64,000 bases of DNA from Bremia lactucae (Eukaryota; Oomycota; Peronosporomycetes; Peronosporales; Peronosporaceae): the NCBI RefSeq assembly GCF_004359215.1, contig NC_090612.1:1068187-1132186 (forward strand), given 5' to 3'. Below, one piece after another: positions 31,309 to 42,595 of this stretch (position 1 is the stretch's first letter; each line of letters starts with the position of its first letter). The notes under the pieces are model-generated. The model made no database searches. It saw nothing but the letters and a program-made list of their open reading frames with translations, and was not told the origin of the DNA. The position numbers and the translations under genes are program-made.

Positions 31309-32540
31309 GGTACACTGTTACATAAATATCATTTCCTATAATGAGAGCCATTATCATACGCTCACCCTCTTGATAGTATTCACTCACCCCCCACCCTAAT
31401 TCATTGGCTAAAATTCATCAGGATTATTTTTCATCACTCACCGTACCACTCACCCATTAAGCGCGGTGACTCAATTTTAACACCTCGGCAACAACACACT
31501 TAAATTTGAGCTTAACTTATTAACCACCACAAACTGCGCAATAATACAGATAAGTAGGGCATTCATTTCGCAAACACAGATTCAATGGATTGAATATGGA
31601 TTGAATAGTTCACACACAGAAGAGTCGATAGAATGGTACTACATATCATGTGGTGACGTTGGGTGTATAATCTGGGGTGGAGCAGTCCAAGCGCGACCTT
31701 CAAGGCAAGTACGCGCATTATGGCTCTTTCTATTGCAGTTCCTATATCAACGTCGGAGAGGAGCCTTTAAGTGATTTCCAACGCGGAAAAACTGGGAAAA
31801 ATTACGTCGCGTAGATCCTGTTGGCCTTACTCTTGTCCAGATCATTACTGGGCATGCATGATACTATCCGAACCCTGCAGTACATGGTCAAGCAATGCAC
31901 TTTTTCGATGATTATTAGCAATTTAGAAAGCTAATCTGACTTTTTTTACCTTTTGAGTGGATTGAGTGGTAGTGAGTTGAGTGGACTGTTTGATAGTTAG
32001 TTGAGTTGTAGTAGTTGTTAAAAGTGAGTGAATATTGATTTCCGTCTAACGTCAACTGATGTGAATATAAGTCAATGGTCTTAAGGAGTGAGCGAATACT
32101 ATCAAGAGGATGAGTGAATACTATTGTCTCCCATTACAAATTTATTTTCTAAAAAAGAAAATAAATAAAGAAGTACAAAATTATTATCTTATATTAATTT
32201 TGACTTGAAGTTCCAACGTAACTCAATTCAAATATACTGACGCAATAAGACATTAGTTAATTGATTGATTTATTTAAGTTTAAATCAACCCGGCAATCGT
32301 TACAAGACACGATAAGGCGGTGGGCAAAGAGGCACTTACAAAATTAGTTATTTATATATAAGAGCCGATAGATAGAAGATCGTTACAAGAGAACGCAATG
32401 TATAAACAAATTACTTTTTCTTTATACTTAAGCCTTAGTATCGACCTTTAGTAGCTAAAATTCCTTAGCTACTTGTATCCTTCCTCTGCACGTGAAGTAA
32501 TCGAGGCACCCCACCTTCACTGTAATAAGTCTAGGTTGAC
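31309..32540 (+). mobile_element. Family-4 LTR interrupted by a MITE
   Basis: Starts near 31300 with TGTAACGGGGTACACTGTTA. The sequence TACATAAATATCATTTCCTA continues, after the 794 bp MITE, into ATTTATTTTCTAAAAAAG, matching the uninterrupted copy read on the minus strand at 52535-52400. The distal end is placed near 32540 and is approximate. Confidence 0.65.
31341..32134. mobile_element. MITE (794 bp) with ~50 bp imperfect terminal inverted repeats and TA target duplication
   Basis: The left end ATGAGAGCC...CTCTTGATAGTATTC and the right end, read in reverse complement, ATGGGAGAC...CTCTTGATAGTATTC, match over about 50 bp. Subterminal 'actcacc/gagtgg' blocks are also inverted (31420-31460 against 31960-31990). 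TA flanks both ends (31339-31340, 32135-32136), and the homologous LTR at 52510-52515 shows the empty site with one TA. No ORF, so non-autonomous; TA target and end structure suggest a Tc1/mariner-type partner. Confidence 0.8.
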
Positions 32541-34376
32541 TAGTACGGTTGTTAGTATTAGCAAAAGGTACCTGTTAGCACTTCATGTTACGTTGAACGG
32601 CCTGCGCACGTCCCATTTAATAGGAAAACCTGAAATTACGGCAAATAAAAGGTATGTTCTGACAAGCCTTTTGATCGGAAGGATAAGCAGACTAGTGCTT
32701 TTGAGCAAAGTAAGAATCACCAAAGTTAAATGCTTATCAACATATTGAAAGGTATAATTCGAATGGTGCAGACACTGCGGCGCAAGCGTCTCGAGCTTTC
32801 ACATCGTAATTGTATCGAGGTCTTTACAAGCAACAAATGCAGCCTCCTCCACACCAGGTCCTGCATTGAGCCCTTAATATCTCGTCCAGTCCCTTGTGTC
32901 CCACAGTATGACTGCGTCTTGCAAAGCCGCAAGAGCCAACTGTTCCGAATTTAAAAGGGCACACGCTGAGCTAGCATTCGATGACCTCGAAGCGTACTGA
33001 TAAGCGTCTGTCACTACCCGTCGACACAGCGAGCATTCTCGTCCTCGCAAGTCACAAGCAATTATGTCTTCCACTTGGAATTAAAACAGCAGCTAATGAC
33101 AATAATAATAAAGATAGGCACACCTACGTGCTGCACTAATGAGAAGCGATTCATTGTTAAGAAAAGAAAAGACGCGGCCATATTCGTCAGCAGCCCCATT
33201 CGACCCTTCTAATAAGTTAATAAGCATTTCATGACAAAACCCACCCCAGCTTCAAACGGGGTTATTTTAGCCAAGCAGAATGCCTAAAACTTTGGTGGGG
33301 CGAGTTGCTTTCGTAAAATTGCATTGTGTGGTATATCGTGCAATGTTTAAGTAATTTAAAAAAGAATGCCGGTATATGTACCTCAGCTTTTTGGTAAATG
33401 TACCTCACCCCAAATAATCGTTACAACTACAGCCCAATGAGGAAGACCTTGAAAATGCCCGCCTGGCTTCGCGGGAGCTTTCTTCCGCAACAGCTTCGTA
33501 AGTTCTATATTTGCATTTTTAAATTGAAGTTGAAGACACCTTAAAGTTAGAAAAAATGTTTATTGTCTATTGTGGTTACTTAAGGTGCTTATTAGTTAGA
33601 TCTTAAAAGGGTTTTAGATTGTTTATGTTCTGGATTGAGGACAAGTGCGTGAATTGTGACCAATTTCTTTGCACGTACTACAATGATGCCTTGCTAGCAT
33701 TGGTTCTTGAAGTGACCTTTCCACATATTCAAAGGCAGAAGGATTCTGGCGAGTGGATCATGTAGGTCTGCCAAGCGGTGAACTAATGCCAGGGTTTGAA
33801 CTATCAAATCTTCATCTAAAACACTTTGAAGGGCACGCAAAAATTGAGGTTGCTGATGCTACAACAGCATCTCATACCTTCTTCTAATAAGTATCAGCAA
33901 ATCGTAAAATGTTCTCTTCTACTTGCTGCAAGAAGTGGCTGGTTGAGCCACTAATGCTGACCAAATCCCCAAATGGCGTCAAAACACCACCAGACAATAG
34001 CATTGTTCGAATGAGATAAATGCAGGGAATGCCTATAGTTAGTGTTAAAATGTTGCTGCAGGGCTCACAAGATTTTTCAGTAGAGGGGTACTAAAGCCAA
34101 TTTAAACAGGCAAAATTAGTATGGAGATTTAAACTTCATCTACAGGGATTAAAGCTATGTATACTGTTTCGATGTCAATTTTAATGCATGCTCGAAATTT
34201 TCTTTTCGACATTTGTCCATAAAAGATTCTTGTGCTCAAAAAGGTTGTGCGTTGACTGATAATTAATGCTTTGGCTGAGGTTGACTTCTGCTCATCACAT
34301 GCTTTCTCAAGCAGTACACAGACACGAAGCATGTCACCTGTTGGGACCCGTATGCATCGCTTCAAGACAGCATGGG
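32541..34376. other. Unassigned region with possible coding remnants
   Basis: No intact gene. On the minus strand 33074-32874 reads as protein-like sequence (DLRGRECSLCRRVVTDAYQY), without a recognised family. On the plus strand 33729-33890 holds a 50-codon protein-like stretch (EGFWRVDHVGLPSGELMPGF), and 33421-33500 a short open stretch followed by a donor-like GTAAGT. These may be relics of host genes or of an unknown element. Confidence 0.3.
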
Positions 34377-34792
34377 TGTAACGGGACACTGCCGACTCGT
34401 ACTGCTTCAGTGCAAGTGGTGCCATGTCACTTCACGTACACTAATACGTACAAAGAAAGACTCTCTTTAAAACACTTGCGTTAAAGAGGGTTATCAGTAA
34501 ACTGCATTTAATATAATTAAGCTCTTCTGTTTCTATCTATTTAATATTAGCTTAGTTATATACTAATACAAAACATGTAATGAAGTCTTATTTAACTCTC
34601 TCTTCGCACGCGTCCAGTGCTGACTGGACAGCGGAGCAAGTGAATATAATGGCCTATAATATTTGCCAATGGATAAGCTTTCCGAATATTACTATGTAAA
34701 GTAATATTCTCCAAATATTATCTATCTTGAAGATAATATATTAACTAACAACTTTTAAGTGTTATTATCATGAAACGATACACCCCGTTACA
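34377..34792 (-). mobile_element. Ty3/Gypsy family-2 LTR (3' LTR, copy 2)
   Basis: 416 bp, with TGTAACGGG-type ends; polypurine tract (on + TCACCCCTCCCTT) immediately at 34793. Confidence 0.9.
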
Positions 34793-34912
34793 TCACCCCT
34801 CCCTTAAACGACAATCACTCAGACTGTCATTGAATAGAGTGGTCACTATGAGACCACTTAATTAAAAACAATGTTGATTGGTCAGAACCATCATTTTCAA
34901 TTCTATCGCATG

Positions 34913-36299
34913 GTAAGCGAGTCCATGCGGTCAGCGAATCGTGCGGAATCTTCGACTGCGGTACATGCAGCCGCGGGCGCCGCATTATTGTCTCTTGCGG
35001 CAGACATTTCGCCTGGTAGTATCATCTTCTGCCGCAACAATATATGTTGCGGGTTCACGTGGTGAATCACCACGTGAGTTCGCCCCTCTTTGGCGGTCGA
35101 CTATGATTGCGAGTCGGACGAGATGACCGACTCGGGAAGAGCGAAACAGTCGCCTTTGTGGTACACCTGCTCCAGTGAGTACCACGCAGGGGAGTGCAGA
35201 CGACAATATATCTCGTCTTGCCCCTGAGTTGAAGCCGAGGCTTTTCCCGAACGGCTAGTCAGTAGCTTGTCTGGAGAGACTTGTCCTCACAATAAATCAC
35301 TCCTTTTTATTGCGATAAAGCTACATGGCCTTGATCCCAGCGCGATCCCAGCGCGAAGAACTTTCGCGCTGAGAAAGATTTTATCTCGATGCTTTTCTTA
35401 AGCATCGATGGTACAGTGGCAACAACAAACGGGCTAAAATCTCGTTGATGCAAGCCTGGAGCGCGTTCATTCGCAATGTCAAAGACATTGGACGCGAAGC
35501 CTGGCTTCAAAGACTTAACGCGATTCTCGTTAAGTTTGAGGAACGAACTTCAACCGGTGCAAGATGTAAATTGCATCGGCTGTCTCGTGAGGCAAGACTT
35601 CCATGTCTCACGTGGGGTGATCCCTATCCGTGTTGTGTAGACAACACGAAACGAGTGAAAGGGGATGAGTATTCCCTCTCTTCGCCCTGGGGAAGGGCTC
35701 GCATCTCTATCGAGATGCGCGATGCGATTGACGTCTTGCAATGGATTTACATGTGCCAGGGGCGCGTGTTTTCCGATAAACCTTCTGATTAATCGGATGG
35801 GACTCGACATACTGACGGACGAGGCCTTCAACATTAACAATCAGCTGGGAACGAGGCTCCCAGCTGTCATGTGAAGGTGGATAACCGCGCCAGCGAACAA
35901 GATAACACATTCGCTGCCCCTTCACATTACGGTGGTTTTGGATACGTTCCGCAAGGAAACGTTGACCACCGTGGGAACCCAACAATGGTTGTGGCGGAGC
36001 AGGGAAAATTAGATCTGACCCATGTGTCGGATCTAGAGTCGAAGATCGACAAATTCGATCGCTTCTTCCATGTATTGGAGGAGGGTCTTGATCACGAGCG
36101 CAGTAAGCGTCACTCGTTGGGACAGACGGTGCAGGCTCACCGTATCGAACGGTTGGAAGACCGTTCGAAAAGTGCGTACTCAATGTTGGAGTACGAACGG
36201 AGTGTCACGCTCTCCGTGATGACCTGTCGTCAGCTCATCGCGGATTCGAGGCTCTTCGGACCCGACATAAGAATCTCCAGATTCAGGATGAGAATCTGA
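34913..36299 (+). pseudogene. Family-2 Gypsy antisense ORF (copy 2)
   Basis: Plus strand, opposite to pol. N-terminus MVSESMRSANRAESSTAVHA, a frameshift near 35020, then the block with VSTTQGSADDN and KLHGLDPS. The longest open stretch (35445-35792) has MQAWSAFIRNVKDIGREAWL, KLHRLSREARLP, SSPWGRARISIEMRDAIDVL. From 35871 a frame with LTHVSDLESKIDKFDRFFHV and AHRIERLEDRSKSAYSMLEY predicts coiled coil and ends at 36299. A 13-bp duplication (GATCCCAGCGCGA type) near 35335 breaks the frame. Same plan as copy 1, so the reading was once selected or at least shared by the family. Confidence 0.6.
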
Positions 36300-39200
36300 T
36301 TCTTTTAGGGTTTCCTAAAAAGGGTAGTCAGATCCGTCCTCTGAAGAAACCGCGTTCTGATGGTACGGGCCGAGTCGACCAACGAAAAACGTAGGATGCT
36401 TTCGCATCCTTCGTGGTAATTCTATTGTGTACGCACTGCCTCTGCGGTGTAGTTCGCGGAATGGCCCAATAAACTTGATAGTAGTTTACTACTACCCACA
36501 TTAGTGACTACACGCTTAGGTAAGTTTACCGTAGAGAGTAGTACTCGAGGTCATTAATTTTAAATGAAAGAACGTTTTTTTTATGTTTGTCTGCGTTCCG
36601 TTTCTGACGGTCCACTGCGTTAGCAATGGAATCCTGTACGAAACGGATTACTGATTCTCGAGCCAGCAGAAATTCCTGTGCTGACTCAATTGTTTTGTTT
36701 TTTTCAGTGCGCTTTGTGCGCACTGCCATGAGAATTTTCTCATCTTCGATGTCGATTGTTTCGACATCGACATCATTTGCGTCTTTGGAAACTTCGACGC
36801 GTGATGAGCATGAGCTAGAATTGGATTTGCTCGTGCGAGTCCACCCTACCTTAAATTAAAGGATCCCTTTGATTAGGTGGGTATGCGTGGATGGCGTAAG
36901 CCATTCACGAAGAACGGTGTATGCGTTGTAGACGCATGCACCGAATTATTGTTGGCGAATTCGACCATCGGTAAAAACTCGCTCCAATTCGGATACGATT
37001 GGACGTAACCTCGAAGTATCTCTTCGAGGACGCGATTTACGCGTTCTGTTTGACCATCCGTTTCTGGGTGATCGGATGTTGACATAGTCAGCCGTGTTCC
37101 GAGAGATCGGAACACGGATTGCCAGAACTCCGCCGTGAATATCGGATCTCTATCCGAGACCAATTCACGGGGTAACCCATGGGGTTTGAATACCGTGTCG
37201 ATAAAGACACGGGCACAACCCGGAGCCGTATCGACTCTGGTACCGCAGCAGGAAATAACTTTTTAAATAAAAACCGTAGATGTACCATCTTGCTGAGTCT
37301 GTCTACAAAAACAAGGATTCCATTGTTTCTGTGGTCGTCTTCGGGAAATCCGAAGACGAAGTCTATAGACACGGACTGCCAACTTTCTGCCGGAAGTGGT
37401 AGAGTTTGGAGAGGTGCACGGGATGAAGGGCTAGGCTTCACCCGTTGACATGCCTCGCAAGCACGAATGTACTTGCGCACGAGCTAATACTGGTGGGACC
37501 AGTAAAAGTCGCGACTTACCGTGAAATAAGTTTCCTCACGTCCATGAAGCCCACTTGTTGGTTCATCGTGACACTCATACATGATGCGCCAGCGCAAATT
37601 ATTGTGAGTTGAGACGACGACACGTGCTGTGTCGCCTGCAACGGCTGTATAATACATTAAGCCGATGCGGGTTGTGTATCGATTGGATGACGATCGATAT
37701 AGGGCCGGTACATCGTTAAAAGATTTATCGAGTGAATTCATGAGATGAATCAATAAACATAGAAGGTCCTTATCTTCTGTGTAGGATTTCTTTATGTCAT
37801 CAACTAAGGTCGATGACGGAACACTCGTAGTGAGTGTTGCAACAGTAAGATTACTTTCACTGTTGGAGTGCACTGCTGACTCGAAATCGGGTCGGCGTGA
37901 TACACATCAGCGACGACATTAAGTTGTCCTGGTTTATATTCCACGGAGAAATTATACTCCGCGAAAAAGGATAGCAACCTTGCCATCCTTTGCGAGAGGT
38001 GTGGGCTGTTCACGGCCGTGCGTAATGACGCATGGTCCGTATATACGATGAACGGTCTATCTCCGAGGAGAGAGACCCTAAACTTAGCCAGTGCATATTT
38101 CATGGCAGGGAGTTCCTTGTCATGCACTGGGTAATTGCGTTCAGATGGTTTCAGCTGACGCGATTGGTAATAGACGACGCGCATCGCGCCGTCTGTATCG
38201 TAATGCATTAAATCATAGCCGATTGTGAATCGCTGGCGTCAAAGACCGACCACATGGATGGTCTGTCTTGATCTCAGTCGCCAAGATGGGCGATTGCATC
38301 AAGCTTTGATTGATACGCTCAAAAGAACGCTGATAATCAGTATTCCATAGCCATTTCTCGTCATTTTTGAAGAGACGAGAGAGATGGACCGTCATCTCGC
38401 TGGAACTGGCCAGTCGGCAATTTCCTTGATCATTTCGCGATCAGGGCGCACGCCGTGTTTTCCAACGATGCACCCAAGAAGTGGTATTTCGCTTGCAGCG
38501 AATATTCACTTCTTGAGATTTGCGTACAACTTATGCGTTCGCATAAGTGTAAGAACCTGACGAACGTGAGATTTATGAACTTCCACGTCCGTCTTTCCGT
38601 CCATGGCCCGGCTATGGACGAATACATCGTCAGAAATAACTTGGTGCGAATTCTCGCACCGGTCTCAACAGATTTGTTACACATCTGTTGAATGTTGCAG
38701 GGGCGTTGCTAAGCCCCTGTGGCATCACTGGCCATTCCCAGAGCATCCCACTGAGAGTGCTCACTGCTGATTACGGGATGTCCCGTTCACGCATAAGGAT
38801 TTGATAGAACCCATCCATCAGATTCATAGACGGAAAGATCGTACTCTTAGACATACCATCTATGATTACGTCTTTTCTCGGTATCGGCGTTTGAGCCGGT
38901 ACTGTTGCAGCATTCAGTTTGTTGAATGCGTGCACTATCCGCCACCCTCCTGTGGCCTTTCGCACACAGAAGGTCGGAGAGCTATGCGGGGAGGTTGACT
39001 CCCTTACATGGCCCGCTTTTACTCAATCGGTAAGGAATTTATCGATCGCATGCACTTGTTCACGAGACAGTGGCCACTGCTTCATGATACAGTACTTCGA
39101 GCCCGGTTTGAGCTCGATCTCATGTCGAGTGCCTTTATCTTTAGGCAACTCGCATGGAACTGCTTCAGGGAATACATAACTGAACATAATCAAATCTTTG

Positions 39201-39738
39201 TATAAAGGATTTGTCTTAAGTGACTCCCAGGATTGAGTAGTATATATCTCAATCCGAGCCTTCATATCGAGGACACTTATGTCCATCGATGAGCTGCTGA
39301 GAGCCGTTCGTTCTCTGCAAAAATTACCGCTGACCGAATATCGGTTACGTATTTGTCCTCTGTGACGAGTACATAGATCTGCTTGATTTTACCACCATGC
39401 AGATCTCTCAAGAACCGCTTGGTAACTAGGGTTGGTAATTGCGTTATCTCCGAAGTTAACTTCTGAGGCGAATACAGATCAAGAGTATAAGCGCCTACTC
39501 TTGATCTGTCATTAATCAAGACATTCAATGTCTCGGTTTCTTCCTGGAATTTATCCACAGGCTGTCGAGGGGGGGGGGATCAATCCCTCTGGAAGCTGAA
39601 GTCTAGTTACTTCAGCATTAACCATTTGAGGAGATTTCTCCTCAAGTACGTGAAGACTTATTCTCTCAACGTCTTCCGATTGTGATTGCGCTATCACAGT
39701 CGGGTCTCTACGGCCAACTCTCTACTCGACCTACTCAA
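35707..39738 (-). pseudogene. Family-2 pol remnant (protease linker, RT, RNase H, integrase, chromodomain), copy 2
   Basis: Minus strand. Linker 39558-39277; RT N-terminus 39286-39023 (WPLSREQVHAIDKF); fingers with WRIVHAFNKLNAATVPAQTP (38965-38771); the active site near 38625 is broken by a one-base change, so the YFDD codons shift frame. RNase H 38208-37804 (HDKELPAMKYALAKFRVSLL, YTDHASLRTAV). Integrase zinc region 37550-37400, core D (SIDFVFGFPED), SDRDPIF and QTERVNRVLEE (37163-36873). Chromodomain CYLVRWRGYPPSHDSWEPRS near 36010. About 28 bp are inserted near 37255 relative to copy 1. Inactive. Confidence 0.88.
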
Positions 39739-40550
39739 TTTAAATTATACGCTCACAGACATATCCGTAACTTATCGTGCTATTTAACATGCAACTTTAA
39801 CATGTACGACCAAGTGGCGCTGTATGCTTCCACAACATTATGCAGCAGAATTTGTATTGTCATAGGTCCCACGTTTCCAGAGGAAGGAGTCACAGCCTTA
39901 GCTACCTTATAAGCCTCTGAAAAAATGGACGTCTCCCACGAGCTTCAAAGCCGTCGGGATGTTATGGAATTCCTCAGCTGTACCACGCACAAAATTGATA
40001 CATCAGTCACAGTAGCGCTAGTATCCACGCACGAGGTAGGCTGTCCACCATTACCACGACCACATCAGCTCGACGCACATACTTCTTCGTTAAGCTCTTT
40101 AAATTTGGGCACAAGGATGTCCTTAAAGGATGTCCTAAATATAGTAGTAAGCCTTTACGAAATTTCGCGTGCGTCTGTACTGGCTGCTGCTACCTGGGAG
40201 ACGCTTTCGTCAAATAAAGGTTATCAGAGCGTATTTCCGAGCGTCGACACACTATGTTCTTGTTGCGCACGTACAGTGCCGAATCCTGGCGATCTCTTAC
40301 TATTATTAGCCCCGTGCCGGCGTAAAAATAAATGGAGCGCCAGTGTTCTCATAGGAGAAGCAGAAGTCTGCTTAAAGATGATATTTTAGCTTGGAAATAG
40401 CCAATCATGTAGAGTTATATCAAACTGAGGGGATTTAACAAAAAACTGAGGGGAGATTATTCCTTATTCAGCCACCTTTTCTTCAATCAGCCTCACCCTT
40501 CAGATATTAATACATTTATCGAAAGTCATCGCTTCAAATTTGTCAGAAAA
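39739..40550. other. Region between two Gypsy elements; one unassigned 154-codon ORF
   Basis: The plus-strand ORF 39925-40389 (MDVSHELQSRRDVMEFLSCT..., with MSLKDVLNIVVSLYEISRAS) has no recognised family. The minus strand nearby (about 39915-39785) also has a protein-like stretch (NVGPMTIQILLHNVVEAYS). One of the two readings may be a remnant of a gag or host gene, but neither can be assigned. Confidence 0.25.
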
Positions 40551-41044
40551 TGTAGGCGGGCACGTCTTAATGCGGCCACGCTCTACTTAAGCACACACCC
40601 TAGCACAACGAGGAAGCGGTTTAACCTGGGCGCCTTAGCGACTTCACCCAACGCACTAAGTACTCTAGTAAAGTGTCGTCACGAGAGCGGTGATCCGACT
40701 GCACTTACCAAGTAGAAAGTAGTTTTCAGACTAATTTATATTTAATAGTATAAATATAAATACATTTTTTACCAATGAAATATCTCATCTCTGTAGAACA
40801 CTAACATTAATATGTATTGCGAGCGTATCTTTCTAGATACCTCGCGAAACGGATGACGCTAGCCGTTGTCTTTTCTTAATGTGAATTCACCTATGTGCAT
40901 CACATACTTAAGGGTTGGTCACAGATGTGAACCCACCCGAGTGGTGGGTCTAATTACTTTATTAAGTAATTGACTATCCTCTTAAGCACACCAAGTGTAC
41001 TTAACGGGGACTGTGTAACATTAGGGCAACTTTAGCCCGTTACA
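40551..41044 (-). mobile_element. Ty3/Gypsy family-1 LTR (3' LTR of element A)
   Basis: 494 bp; + strand TGTAGGCGGGCACG...AGCCCGTTACA. On the minus strand it is preceded by the purine tract AAAAAGGGGATGG (+ 41045-41057). It lacks about 26 bp present in the copy at 48289-48821. Confidence 0.92.
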
Positions 41045-41177
41045 CCATCCCCTTTTTAAGAACAAATTTACATTTTAAAACTCGTCAAAGAGGAAGGAGG
41101 AACTGCGAGCTGCTTAACGCGCCGCTAGTCCTCTCAGTCACACTAGCGACCTGTTTTTTTCATACACGGCGCCAAAG

Positions 41178-42595
41178 ATGCCACCTAAAAGGGTCCACGT
41201 TGGTGGATCGTCTGCGAAGAAGCCCACTCAACGTCGCGCTAAGCGCAAGCGCCGCATTAATTCGCCGGCAGCGTTTAATGCCTTAGCCGACAGCTACTGC
41301 TGCTCTCGCGTTAACTGGGCTTAAGGTTCCATCCCACTTTAACAGTGAGGATGTTGATCCGTCGCTCATTGTCGACTACAATGAGTCGACACCGTTGCCG
41401 TCACCATATAGTAGTGATTCGGACAACGAGCTAATGAGGAAGAATGATGGCACATTATTGCCCATCCAAACTTCTCGCATTGCTCGCAACATACGGACAG
41501 CAACATTTATGAATGCTGTCTCGACGTCTGCGCTGAATAGCGCAGCGGCATTAATGAGAGCGCTGCCCATAAAGACACAGCCGCTTCTTCGTTGGGTAAA
41601 ACCACAACGCCTTATGCTCAGACCATTATCCATGATGGTTCTGACATAGAGGATTCTGATCCTAGAGCTCCGCCGACGACACGTGAACGTGCTCAGTCGG
41701 AGTCACAAGCTTGTCGTTTTGAACGTAGCTATGTGACGGGTGGCATATCGCTGGTGCCCCCTCCATCTAAATGGCATCGTTTAAACGGGCCAAGAGTGTC
41801 GCTCCTAAAGCGCGCTATTCTAGACGCACATGCTTATTATTGCGTCTTTAAATCATGGAGGGCTCAGGGAAAATCGCTTCGGCGTATTTTTTCCGATCCC
41901 GGTCGTGTTGCATTCAAATCAACGCCCAACCAATACGAGGCGGAATTCTTGCGTCGCATCCATCCGCATTCCGATGCGATGAAACAGCGGTCGCGCGAAT
42001 TAATTTCACCCGCTTGCGTGTGAAAGAAATCATGGGCGGTACTGTACCCCCTGTTTCTTCTCACAACTTTGCTACTGCTAGCCCATTTCAGACTAGCGAA
42101 GAGGCCTCAGCTGGTGCTTCTTTTCATAGGCAGCCTCCAAACCGGGCACATCAATACGTAGGGTATCGATCAATTCCCAAGAGTCAAAACCCTTCGGGTA
42201 ACCTTTCCATTGGACGAGGATCTGATACCTTTGCCTCACGGAGGGGTGAGCAAGCAACCTTTCAACAAGGAAGCGCTCATTCCCACCCGCATCCATCAGT
42301 GCAGGTGGCGCCCGATAGGATTGGCGATCTCGCCCACCTACACGCAGCTGCCTTACCTTCGCCCATTCTGTCGCAGGCGTTAAGCGTTGCTGAACGACAT
42401 ATTGCGGATCTCGAGGGTCAAGTCTCGCGACTGACCTCGGATCTTTATTATGTCCGAGCGAAGGCTCGTCAGGGTCAAAAACGCCTGAAGACTCGCTTGG
42501 TTTTTCTGGAGAAGATAATGCTGAGGGATTTGCGTTACTCGCGTGATGTCCCTCTCTCCGAGTCCTCTTCGTGGTGGGAAGAGTCGATCGGCTAA
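41178..42595 (+). pseudogene. Family-1 Gypsy antisense ORF (element A)
   Basis: Plus strand, opposite to pol. ATG at 41178 gives MPPKRVHV and a very basic stretch (KKPTQRRAKRKRR, a likely nuclear-localisation signal). After a shift near 41290 the acidic SSDSDNE block follows; after a second shift near 41560, HKDTAASSLGKTTTPYAQTI and DGSDIEDSDPRAPPTTRERA, then VSLLKRAILDAHAYYCVFKS, SLRRIFSDPGRVAFKSTPNQ and RRIHPHSDAMKQRSREL to 42023. From about 42350 a frame with SVAERHIADLEGQVSRLTSD predicts coiled coil, ending at 42595; this part is antisense to the integrase tail and chromodomain. Element B has the same frame breaks, so these predate the A/B duplication. Confidence 0.55.

Larger units (their letters stand above)
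34793..39738 (-). mobile_element. Family-2 Ty3/Gypsy element, copy 2, 5'-truncated
   Basis: The longest family-2 copy: antisense ORF (34913-36299), pol from chromodomain (about 35800) to the protease-RT linker (39738). The upstream end matches, in reverse complement, the plus-strand family-2 pol at about 63868-64000. Gag and 5' LTR are absent. Confidence 0.88.

Noticed and set aside
32473..32748. 91-codon plus-strand ORF
   Set aside because: It starts inside the family-4 LTR and shows no protein-like conservation.
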